A DNA stretch of 64,000 nt from CAVYXK01 sp963772445 (GTDB lineage: Bacteria > Pseudomonadota > Alphaproteobacteria > Acetobacterales > Acetobacteraceae), in NCBI GenBank assembly GCA_963772445.1, contig CAVYXK010000019.1:620001-684000 (forward strand). Direction: 5' to 3'. Under the pieces are notes generated by a model, which saw nothing but the letters and a program-made list of their open reading frames with translations, had not been told where the DNA came from and made no database searches. Position 1 is the first letter of the stretch. Each line of letters begins with the position of its first letter. Positions 7,829-15,411 of the stretch are shown here, in pieces. The position numbers and the translations under genes are program-made.

Positions 7829-9001
7829 TTATCGCTCCACGCACATCGCGACGCCCATACCGCCGCCGATGCAGAGTGTCGCCAGGCCTTTCTTGGCATC
7901 GCGCTTCTGCATCTCGTGCAGCAGCGTGGTCAGGACGCGTGCGCCGGATGCGCCGATCGGATGGCCGATCGCGATGGCGCCGCCGTTCACGTTCACCTTC
8001 GACGTGTCCCAGCCGAGGTCCTTGTTCACCGCGATCGCCTGGGCGGCGAAGGCTTCGTTGGCCTCGATCAGATCGAGATCGTCGGGCTTCCAGCCGGCGC
8101 GGGACAGCGCCTTGCGCGTGGATGGGATGGGGCCGGTGCCCATCACTGCCGGGTCGACGCCGGCGGTGGCGAAGGCGACGATGCGGGCGAGCGGTTTCAG
8201 GCCGCGTTTTGCTGCCTCGGATGCCGTCATCAGCAGCAGCGCGGCGGCGCCGTCGTTGATGCCGGAGGCGTTGCCGGCGGTGACGGTGCCGTCCTTGGAG
8301 AAGGCCGGGCGCAGCTTGGCCATCGCCTCGGCACTGGCGTCGTGGCGGATGTATTCGTCATCGGCAACGATCGTGTCGCCTTTGCGGCCTTTTACGGTCA
8401 CCGGGACGATCTCGTCCTTGAAGCGGCCGGATTTCTGCGCGGCTGAGGCTTTTTGTTGCGAGGCGAGGGCGAAGGAATCCTGCTCCTCGCGGGTGATCTG
8501 GTAGGCGCGGGCTACGTTCTCGGCGGTGTTGCCCATGTGGTAGCCGTGGAAGGCGTCCCACAGGCCGTCCTTCAGCATGGTATCGGTGAACTCGACGGCG
8601 CCCATCTTGGTGCCGCCGCGCAGATAGGCGGCGTGTTGCGACTGGCTCATGCTTTCCATGCCGCCGGCGGCCACGATGTTGCTTTCGCCGGTACGGATCT
8701 GCTGGGCGGCGAGGGCGACGGCGCGGAGGCCGGAGCCGCACACCTGGTTGATGCCGAAGGCGGTCTTCGCATCCGGCAAGCCAGCGGCGCGGGCGGATTG
8801 GCGGGCGGGGTTTTGGCCCTCGGCGGCTGCCAGGACCTGGCCGAGGATCACCTCGTCCACGTCGCCGGGCTCGACTTTGGCGTGTTCCATGGCGGCTTTC
8901 AGCGCCACCGTGCCGAGCTCGTGCGCATGCAGGCTCCCCAGTGCGCCGTTGAAGCTGCCGACCGGTGTGCGGAGGGCCGAGACGATGACGATGTCGTCCA
9001 T
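7829..9001 (-). CDS. Acetyl-CoA C-acetyltransferase (thiolase)
   Basis: A 390-residue biosynthetic-type thiolase. The nucleophilic Cys is in NQVCGSGLRAV (Cys88), the catalytic His in GHPIGASGARV (about His347), and the second Cys in GGGMGVAMCVE (about Cys387). It condenses two acetyl-CoA to acetoacetyl-CoA or runs the reverse reaction, for example in polyhydroxybutyrate synthesis or ketone-body use. I chose ATG 9001 because GGAG lies 8 bases before it; the ATG at 9016 would include that site. No phaB or phaC is nearby, so a pathway is not assigned. Confidence 0.93.
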   Translation of the reverse strand: MDDIVIVSALRTPVGSFNGALGSLHAHELGTVALKAAMEHAKVEPGDVDEVILGQVLAAAEGQNPARQSARAAGLPDAKTAFGINQVCGSGLRAVALAAQQIRTGESNIVAAGGMESMSQSQHAAYLRGGTKMGAVEFTDTMLKDGLWDAFHGYHMGNTAENVARAYQITREEQDSFALASQQKASAAQKSGRFKDEIVPVTVKGRKGDTIVADDEYIRHDASAEAMAKLRPAFSKDGTVTAGNASGINDGAAALLLMTASEAAKRGLKPLARIVAFATAGVDPAVMGTGPIPSTRKALSRAGWKPDDLDLIEANEAFAAQAIAVNKDLGWDTSKVNVNGGAIAIGHPIGASGARVLTTLLHEMQKRDAKKGLATLCIGGGMGVAMCVER

Positions 9002-9110
9002 GTGTTTTTTCTCCATGGGACGGATGATCGGGTGCGTAGGCTACGCCCAAGATGGTGGGGGCGAAAGCTGGCGGGCAGGGGGTTGTGGCGGTGGGCTGAT
9101 TTGTGTAAAT

Positions 9111-9132
9111 ACTGACTGACCAGTCGGTCAGT
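9111..9132. promoter_or_regulatory. Probable TetR operator
   Basis: An imperfect palindrome made of ACTGACTGACC and AGTCGGTCAGT, ending 8 bp before the TetR-type start codon. TGACYGACY-type palindromes are characteristic TetR/AcrR sites. The overlap with the leader and start region fits autorepression of the regulator-efflux operon. Binding is inferred. Confidence 0.7.
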
Positions 9133-9140
9133 AGGGTGTC

Positions 9141-9782
9141 ATGGCAGTTGTCGCAGGCGTCGCCAGGCGGCGTTCCCGCCGGAAGGAAGCCCGTCCTGCC
9201 GAGATCGTCGAGGCGGCGCTGGCGCTGTTCACCGAGCGCGGCTTCGCGGCGACGAAGCTGGAGGACGTGGCACTGCGGGCGGGGATCGGGAAGGGAACGA
9301 TTTATCTGTATTTCCCGACGAAGGAGGAGCTGTTCCGCGCCGTTGTGCGCCAGCGTCTGGTGCCGAACCTGGACGCGATCGAGGCGATGGTTGCCGGGCA
9401 TACTGGTTCCAGCGCGGAGCTGTTGCGGCGGATTGCTGAGCGCGCGCTGCAATTGATTGAGAGCGATATTACCGCAATCCCCAAGCTGGTTCTGGCTGAG
9501 TCCGGCAATTTTCCGGCGATCGCCCGGCTTTATGCCGAGGAGGTGGCGCGGCGCGGCATGGCGCTGATGGAGGGTATCCTAGCGCGCGGGATGGAGCGCG
9601 GTGAGTTTCGTCGGCTCGATCCGCACTCGGTGTTGCCGCTGTTCAGCGGACCGCTGCTGGTGATGGCGCTGTGGCGGCAATCGCTGGGTCAGCACACCGA
9701 TATCCAGTTCGATCCGCGGAAGGTGATCGAAACTCATCTGGATGTTTTTCTGCGTGGGCTGAGCGCGGGAGAGAAGTCGTGA
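9141..9782 (+). CDS. TetR/AcrR family transcriptional regulator
   Basis: A 213-residue protein. The N-terminal helix-turn-helix spans about residues 20-65, with EIVEAALALFTERGF, LEDVALRAGIGKGTIYLYF and KEELFRAVV. The C-terminal ligand-binding region (about 80-205) resembles the TetR_C_11/33 type common beside efflux genes. It is the first gene of an operon with a membrane-fusion protein and an ABC-2 transporter, overlapping the next gene by GTGA. The layout resembles cecR-ybhGFSR of E. coli. The inducing ligand is unknown. Confidence 0.9.
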   Translation: MAVVAGVARRRSRRKEARPAEIVEAALALFTERGFAATKLEDVALRAGIGKGTIYLYFPTKEELFRAVVRQRLVPNLDAIEAMVAGHTGSSAELLRRIAERALQLIESDITAIPKLVLAESGNFPAIARLYAEEVARRGMALMEGILARGMERGEFRRLDPHSVLPLFSGPLLVMALWRQSLGQHTDIQFDPRKVIETHLDVFLRGLSAGEKS

Positions 9783-10837
9783 CGCGCGCTCGTGCAGCGG
9801 TGGCTGTTGTTGCTGTTGTTATCGGAGGGGCTGGGGTGGCGTTGTGGCGGCTGGGACAGGCGCCGGCCGTTACTGCGTGGCAGGGGTATGTGGATGCCGA
9901 CTACGTCAAAGTCGCGCCGACGCAGCAGGGGCTGTTGACGTCGCTGTCGGTCTCGCGCGGTGACAGCGTGAAGGCGGGTGCGCCGCTTTTTGCGCAGGAT
10001 GACGTCTATGATCGTGCGGCGCGGGATGAGGCGGCGGCCAAGCTGGCTCAGGCGCAGGCGCAACTTACGAACCTGGAGACGGCGAGCCGCGCGACGGAGA
10101 TCGCTCAGGCCGAGGCCGATCTGGTGGATCAGATGGCGGCGCGGGATCGGGCGGAGAAGGATTTGGCGCGTGCCCAGGTGCTGGTGAAGACCGCTGCGGG
10201 AACGAAACAGCAGCTCGATCAGGCAAATGCCGACGCACTGTCGGCAACCGCCAAGGTGCAGGCGGCGCAGGCGAAGCTGGATCAGGAGCGGTCGCCCACA
10301 GGGCGGGCACAGGAGATCGCGGCACAGAAAGCCGTGGTCGATGAGATGCGCGCGCAGTTGGCCGAGGCTCAGTGGCGGTTGGATCAGCGGCATGTGGATG
10401 CGCCAACGTCGGCCCTGGTGGCGGATGTTTATGCGTGGCCGGGGGAGACGATTGGTGCGGGGGCGCCTGTCGTCGAGCTGTTGCCGCCGGCGAATATTCT
10501 GGTGCGGTTCTTTGTGGGGGAGACGGAGCTGCCGCGAATCCGTGCTGGGGAGCGGCTGGCGGTGAGCTGCGATACGTGTCCGGCAGGGTTGACCGCAGAT
10601 GTTTCGTTTGTTTCGCCACAGCCGGAATACACGCCGCCGGTGATCTTCAGCGAGCAGACGCGGGATAAGCTCGTTTATCTGATCGAGGCTCGGCCGAATG
10701 GGGATCAGAAGCTTGCGTTGAAGCCGGGGGAGCCGGTGAGCGTGCGGCCGGTGGGTGAGGGGGCGGGGCACGCTTCTCGCCAACTGGCGCGGCCCCCTCC
10801 CCCCGGCCCCCTCCCGCAAGGGGAGGGGAAGTCTTGA
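9779..10837 (+). CDS. HlyD-type membrane fusion protein of an ABC efflux system
   Basis: A 352-residue periplasmic adaptor. The N-terminal membrane anchor AVAVVAVVIGGAGVAL precedes a biotinyl-lipoyl-like half (VKVAPTQQGLLTSLSVSRGD), a long Ala/Gln-rich coiled-coil hairpin (about residues 75-200) and a beta-barrel (DAPTSALVADVYAWPGE). It probably links the ABC permease to an outer-membrane channel. Start is GTG 9779, overlapping the TetR stop. The last ~16 residues (PPPPGPLPQGEG and neighbours) are encoded by a GC-rich extragenic palindrome, so the native C-terminus has been extended or replaced. Confidence 0.88.
   Translation: MTRARAAVAVVAVVIGGAGVALWRLGQAPAVTAWQGYVDADYVKVAPTQQGLLTSLSVSRGDSVKAGAPLFAQDDVYDRAARDEAAAKLAQAQAQLTNLETASRATEIAQAEADLVDQMAARDRAEKDLARAQVLVKTAAGTKQQLDQANADALSATAKVQAAQAKLDQERSPTGRAQEIAAQKAVVDEMRAQLAEAQWRLDQRHVDAPTSALVADVYAWPGETIGAGAPVVELLPPANILVRFFVGETELPRIRAGERLAVSCDTCPAGLTADVSFVSPQPEYTPPVIFSEQTRDKLVYLIEARPNGDQKLALKPGEPVSVRPVGEGAGHASRQLARPPPPGPLPQGEGKS
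10808..10828. repeat. GC-rich palindromic repeat inside the 3' end of a gene
   Basis: CCCCTCCC-GCAAG-GGGAGGGG, preceded by GGCCCCCTCCCC at 10792. The same unit, split by an IS, is at 44576-44590 and 46184-46199. Here it is read as coding sequence for the end of the membrane-fusion protein, immediately before the ATPase start. Confidence 0.8.
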
Positions 10838-11745
10838 CTGCGCTCGCCATCGATGTGCGGGGGCTGCGGAAGAGTTTTGGTAGTCACTCGGTTGTGGATG
10901 GGCTCGATCTGCAGGTGCCAGAGGGCGAGATCTGCGGGTTCCTGGGCGGCAATGGCAGCGGCAAGACGACGACGATCCGTCTGCTGTGCGGGCTGCTGAA
11001 GCCGGATGCGGGCGGCGGCACGTGTCTGGGGTTCGATGTGGTGCGTCAGGCGGCGGAGTTGCGGCTGCAGATTGGTTACATGACGCAGCGGTTTAGTTTG
11101 TATGGTGATCTTTCGGTCGAGGAGAATTTGGATTTTGTCGCTCGGCTGTATCGGATGCCGGAGCGGGAGCGGGCGGTGGCGGCCGTGTTGGAGCGGATGG
11201 GGCTGGCGGATCGCGCGCAGCAGCCGGCGGAGCAATTGTCTGGCGGGTGGAAGCAGCGGCTGGCGCTGGCGGCGTGCGTGCTGCATCAGCCGCGTCTGCT
11301 GCTGCTGGATGAGCCGACCGCCGGCGTTGATGCCAAGGCGCGGCGGGAGTTCTGGGACCTGATCAACGATCTGGCGGCGGAGGGCATCACGGTGCTGGTG
11401 TCCACTCATTACATGGACGAAGCGGAGCGATGCCGGCGCGTGGTGTATCTCGCCGGGGGGCGGCTGATCGTGCAGGGGAGCGTCGATGAGGTGGTGCGGG
11501 ACGCACGCCTTGTCGTGTTCGAGGCCGGCGGCGATGCGCTGGAGGCGGTGGCGCGGCGGCTGCGCGGTGCACCGGGGGTGGAGAGTGCTGCGATCTTTGG
11601 GCGCGATCTGCGGGTCGTGGGGATGGATCGGGCTGTGTTGGAACGCACGCTTGGGGGCGTCGGCGGCGTGGAGTGGCGCGAGGTGCCGGCTCGGCTGGAT
11701 GACGTGTTCATCCATCTGCTGAACGACGAGGAGGGGCGGGCATGA
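10834..11745 (+). CDS. ABC transporter ATP-binding protein
   Basis: A 303-residue ABC ATPase. Walker A is GGNGSGKTTT (38-47), the signature LSGGWKQR (136-143), Walker B LLLLDEPTAG (156-165), and the switch His is in STHYMDEAE. It powers the ABC-2 permease encoded next. The TTG start at 10834 overlaps the upstream stop by 4 bp; no better in-frame start precedes the conserved region. It overlaps the permease by 4 bp (ATGA), indicating tight coupling. In E. coli the YbhF homologue is a double ATPase, whereas this is a single domain. Confidence 0.92.
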   Translation: MTALAIDVRGLRKSFGSHSVVDGLDLQVPEGEICGFLGGNGSGKTTTIRLLCGLLKPDAGGGTCLGFDVVRQAAELRLQIGYMTQRFSLYGDLSVEENLDFVARLYRMPERERAVAAVLERMGLADRAQQPAEQLSGGWKQRLALAACVLHQPRLLLLDEPTAGVDAKARREFWDLINDLAAEGITVLVSTHYMDEAERCRRVVYLAGGRLIVQGSVDEVVRDARLVVFEAGGDALEAVARRLRGAPGVESAAIFGRDLRVVGMDRAVLERTLGGVGGVEWREVPARLDDVFIHLLNDEEGRA

Positions 11746-12872
11746 CGGGCTTTTCTTTTGCCCGGCTGCTGGCGGTGCTGCGCAAGGAATGGACCCAGAT
11801 GCGGCGCGACCGGGCGACGGTCGGGCTGACTGTCGCGCTGCCGCTGCTGCAGCTTTTCCTGTTCGGCTATGCGCTGAACGCCAATCCTCGGCATCTGCCG
11901 ACGGGCGTGCTGGCGGCGGACCAGTCGGTCTATACGCGGACGCTGGAAGCGGCGCTGGTGAATACGGGGTATTTCGATTTGCGCACGTTCTCGACCGAGC
12001 GTGCCGCTGATGAGGCTCTGGCGCGCGGCGACGTGCTGTTCGTGCTGAATATCCCGCCGGGGTTCTCGCGCGACGTGGATCGCGGGGAGCACCCGTCGGT
12101 GCTGATGGATGCGGATGCAACGGACCCTACGGCGATCGGCAATGCAGCCGCGGCGGTTACGGCGCTGAATGCCGGGGTGCTGACGCGGGATTTGCCGCCG
12201 AATATGCGGGCGGACGAGGCGGCGGGGGCTCCGTTTCAGGTGGTGCTGCATTCTCGCTATAACCCGGAGGCGATCACAGCGCTGAATATCGTGCCGGGGC
12301 TGATTGGTTTGATCCTGACGTTCTCGACGCTGATCATCACGGCGCTGTCGATTACTCGCGAGCGCGAGGCGGGGACGATGGAGAATTTGCTGGTGATGCC
12401 GGTGCGCCCGATCGAGGTGATGCTGGGCAAGATCATCCCATACGTCGGGCTGGGCTATGTGCAGGTGGCGATTATCCTCGCGGTGTCGGTCGCGGTGTTC
12501 GGGGTGCCGGTGCGCGGGTCGGTGGTGCTGTTGCTGCTGGTGCTGGGGCTGTTCATCGCGTGCAATCTGGCGCTGGGGTTCACGATCTCGACGCTGGCGC
12601 GGACGCAGATGCAGGCTCAGCAATTGGCGCAGTTCGCGCTGCTGCCGTCGTTCATGCTGTCGGGGTTCATGTATCCGTTCCAGGGCATGCCGGTCTGGGC
12701 ACGGGCGATCGGCGAGTGCTGGCCGCTGACGCATGTCATGCGTATCACCCGCGGGATTCTGCTGAAGGGGAACGGGCTGCACGAGATCATGCCGGACCTG
12801 TGGCCGATCGCGGCGTTCGCTGTCATGGTGGGAGTGATTGCGATGCTTTCGTATCGGGAGACGTTGGATTGA
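11742..12872 (+). CDS. ABC-2 type permease (YbhS/YbhR-like)
   Basis: A 376-residue membrane protein. An N-terminal span (about residues 25-45, LPLLQLFLFGYALN) is followed by a large periplasmic domain with a DPTAIGNAAAAV segment. At least five spans follow from about residue 180, including the conserved ERExGTMENLLVMPVRP cytoplasmic loop and PFQGMPVWARAIGE near the C-terminus. It presumably forms a homodimer with two copies of the ATPase. It is the last gene of the TetR efflux operon; the next 200 bp are non-coding up to the IS end. Confidence 0.92.
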   Translation: MTGFSFARLLAVLRKEWTQMRRDRATVGLTVALPLLQLFLFGYALNANPRHLPTGVLAADQSVYTRTLEAALVNTGYFDLRTFSTERAADEALARGDVLFVLNIPPGFSRDVDRGEHPSVLMDADATDPTAIGNAAAAVTALNAGVLTRDLPPNMRADEAAGAPFQVVLHSRYNPEAITALNIVPGLIGLILTFSTLIITALSITREREAGTMENLLVMPVRPIEVMLGKIIPYVGLGYVQVAIILAVSVAVFGVPVRGSVVLLLLVLGLFIACNLALGFTISTLARTQMQAQQLAQFALLPSFMLSGFMYPFQGMPVWARAIGECWPLTHVMRITRGILLKGNGLHEIMPDLWPIAAFAVMVGVIAMLSYRETLD

Positions 12873-13114
12873 GGGGTAGAGTGGCTAAGCGTTACAAGTT
12901 ATGTGCGCCAATTCATCCTATGACCATGCTCGACTTTAAGCGGACATCGATCACCTGGCACGGCATTGCCCATGCTGCCTCTGCGGGTCATGCGGCCAGC
13001 CTGGCCTAACCCGGTCCATCTGCCAGCCACCGTTAATATAACTTGGTAATGTCCGGCGAAAGAAATACCGACAGCTTACACTCGCAGAGTCCAGAGTTCC
13101 GGAGGAATTTCGGC

Positions 13115-14516
13115 TCAGGAGGCTAGGCGGAAGGCCTCCATTTTATTGGTGTCCTGTCGTTCGATGACGAATTTCGCGAAGGTGTTGCTCGGGGTGGCAT
13201 TCAAGAGAAATTCCGGCAGGCTCTGGCGCAGGGCATTGGCCACGACCAGCTCCGAGGGCGGGATGCCGGGCCGAATGGTTCGCAGCCAGGAGCCGAAGGA
13301 ATTCCAGACGGCCTGAGGGAAGGCGACGGCCAGATACTGAAGCAGTCCCTGGCAGACGACACCCGCCTGGATGAAGACGTGGTAGGCGTGGAGCTTGCGT
13401 TTGACGGCGTTGCGGTATTCCAGCAACTCACGATGGAGATGTTGATTGCCACTGCGGCGGCGCAGCGGCTTCATGTCGGACATCCAGAAATGGTAGGTAA
13501 ACGAACCGATCAGCCGCACCGCCTGCTTGAACGTGTGCTCGATCTTGAAGCGCAGACCGTACAGGCGAATGATCTCGATAGCCTCCAAAGAGGTGTCGGT
13601 GCACATCAGGAGGCACGAGCCTCTTACTGGATAAATCACCGCCACGAAGCGCACGAGTCGACCGGCCGGGCGCCACAGCAGGTCGCGGACCCGATACTGG
13701 ATGGTCACCTGGTGCTCGCCGTAGACGGGACTTTCGGCCTGTTGGAAGCCCTTGGGGTCTTCCAGCAGGGATCTGAGCTTGACCTTGCTGCCATAGAACT
13801 CTGGGCCGGCCTCTCTTCCGCGGGCCACGCTGCTGGTGGGCGGTGTAGGCGACGGCGTTGGACTTCACCCGCGTGACCAGGTGGTTGTTCTCCTCGAGCA
13901 GGCCGGTGACGATCTTGCGCGCGGCATAGTAGGCGTCGGCGACGAAGTAGAAGGGTTCTGCGATGGCGACGATCCCGAGGAGCGCAAGCATCTTGTCGAG
14001 CAGGGTGCGGCGATCGCGATTGGACCACACCAACCCTTCGTGGATTCGCATGGCGAGCGGCACGGCGAAGACGCTGGCTGCGGCCTGAACGAGCACGCTC
14101 ACAGCCTGGAGGGAATGTCCCATGATGAATTCGGGCTTGGTGTTCGACTCGGACTGCTGATGCAGGAGTTTGACCGCCGGCATCTTGCGCCCGCGCTTTG
14201 GGATCTTGATGCCGTCGCCGACCACGACACACCTTCCCTTGATGCGCAGCGGCTGCGGGAATAGCCGGAGCACCACTTGGGTCCACAGCGCCGCGAGCCG
14301 ATCGAGCTTCACGGCGGGGCTGTGAAAGTGATCGACGAGCTTGTTGTAGAAGCGAGCCTCGAGCTTCAGCGCCCGCACGAGGCTGGTTACGCCCAGCAGT
14401 TCCGTCCGCACCGTGAAGCCTGCCACGGCGGTGGCGAACCACAGGAAGGTGCGCAGACGCGAGAACGCCGGACGCAGCAGCCAAATCGCATTCCACCAGG
14501 GCATCCACAGCGGCAT
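13115..14516 (-). pseudogene. DDE transposase of the 2.2-kb IS, with a +1 frameshift
   Basis: Two frames make one transposase of about 466 residues. The N-terminal part starts at ATG 14516 behind GAGAGGG and carries Asp motifs GDGIKIPKRG and FYFVADAYYAARK. The C-terminal part resumes as GPEFYGSKVKLRSLLED and carries the Glu motif YGLRFKIEHTFKQ. The frames join at about 13802 in GGCCGGCCCAGAG if one base is skipped. This may be an inactivating insertion or a programmed +1 shift. Both catalytic halves look well conserved, so decay, if real, is recent. Confidence 0.75.
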
Positions 14517-14539
14517 CGGGCCCTCTCGATTCTGTTGCC

Positions 14540-14563
14540 AGCATAGTATAGCACTGGTATGCT
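14540..14563. promoter_or_regulatory. Divergent promoter/operator region of the IS (copy B)
   Basis: Same AGCATA...TATGCT inverted repeat as in copy A, in the gap between the divergent transposase and DUF6788 genes. One T-to-C change lies just outside it, on the transposase side. The regulatory role is inferred from position. Confidence 0.35.
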
Positions 14564-14569
14564 AAACCT

Positions 14570-14887
14570 ATGACAAACAAACGCCTGGCAGTGATCAGAA
14601 AGCGCATTGGAAGCATCAAGGCGCAGCTGGCCGGCATTGAAGACATGCGGCCCGGATCGCTCACCCGCCAGTACAAGGATCCAGAGAACCGGAGGGGACC
14701 CTACTACCAGCTCAGCTACACGCGGCAGATGAGGAGCCGGACCGAATATGTTCCGCGCGACTATCTGCCCGAGGTGCGGCGTGAGATCCGCAACTATAAG
14801 CGCTTCAAGGCGCTCACCGCCCAGTGGATCGCCTTGAGCATCGAGCAGAGCCGCTTGATGATGAAGCGAGCCTTGCGACGGCAATGA
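14570..14887 (+). CDS. DUF6788 family protein, IS passenger (copy B)
   Basis: 105 residues, identical in protein sequence to the copy at 653-970. It contains the RPGSLTRQY, GPYYQLSYT and YVPRDYLPEVR segments of DUF6788. Its perfect conservation between two element copies, while noncoding sites vary, fits a gene that travels with and serves the element. Confidence 0.75.
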   Translation: MTNKRLAVIRKRIGSIKAQLAGIEDMRPGSLTRQYKDPENRRGPYYQLSYTRQMRSRTEYVPRDYLPEVRREIRNYKRFKALTAQWIALSIEQSRLMMKRALRRQ

Positions 14888-14909
14888 CCCGCGGTGCTAT
14901 CCTCATCCG

Positions 14910-15293
14910 ATGGGCAAGCGACGCGCAAAACACCCCTTCGAGAACAACCCGTTCACTGACGCCTTCCTCGAATGGATGGGCTCGTCCGAGGGGGAACGCT
15001 CGGTCTACGCGCTCGATCTGGTCTTCGCCGCACTGGATAATGCCGACGTCGACCCCAAACGGCGCAAGATCGTCTGGGACGACGGGAAACGGCTGTCGAT
15101 CGAGCAGTCGGCAGAACGCATCCATGCCGAGCATCCGGACGCGCCGCGCGACTTGATCGAAACTCACGTGCTCGGGTGGCTCGAGGGCTTTGCGCCGGAA
15201 TCCTACTCCGAACGCCAGCTCGAGGAGCTCGACCGGCTCACTGAGCAGTGGCTTGACGACTACGAGCGAAAGTCACAGGCCGCCAGGAAGTAA
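14910..15293 (+). CDS. Small acidic IS passenger protein of unknown function (copy B)
   Basis: 127 residues; differs from the copy at 993-1376 only by Ala for Val in HAEHPDxPRDLIE. It lies between the DUF6788 gene and the right terminus. No domain is recognised, and there is no signal peptide or membrane segment. Confidence 0.65.
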   Translation: MGKRRAKHPFENNPFTDAFLEWMGSSEGERSVYALDLVFAALDNADVDPKRRKIVWDDGKRLSIEQSAERIHAEHPDAPRDLIETHVLGWLEGFAPESYSERQLEELDRLTEQWLDDYERKSQAARK

Positions 15294-15411
15294 CCCAGAA
15301 CTCGGCACTCTCGAGCTTACAGAAAGCCGTGAGAATCTGGTCCCCATAAAGTGCGTCGGTATCCGATTTCATGGACATTGTTGCTGAGCTCGAGGCAGGC
15401 GGGATCGGGCA

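Larger units (their letters stand above)
13081..15315 (-). mobile_element. Complete 2.2-kb DUF6788-associated insertion sequence, copy B
   Basis: A 2235-bp element. The left end reads CTCGCAGAGTCC and the right end, read inward, CTCGAGAGTGCC, continuing as imperfect inverted repeats of about 22 bp. The direct repeat CTTACA flanks both ends (13075-13080 and 15316-15321), giving a 6-bp target duplication. It carries the transposase on the minus strand and two divergent plus-strand passenger genes. The copy at 1-1398 is almost identical, indicating recent movement. Confidence 0.88.

Noticed and set aside
10705..12120. Long minus-strand frame opposite the ABC transporter genes
   Set aside because: High-GC antisense frame with Arg/His/Pro-rich translation; the plus strand has clear ABC motifs.
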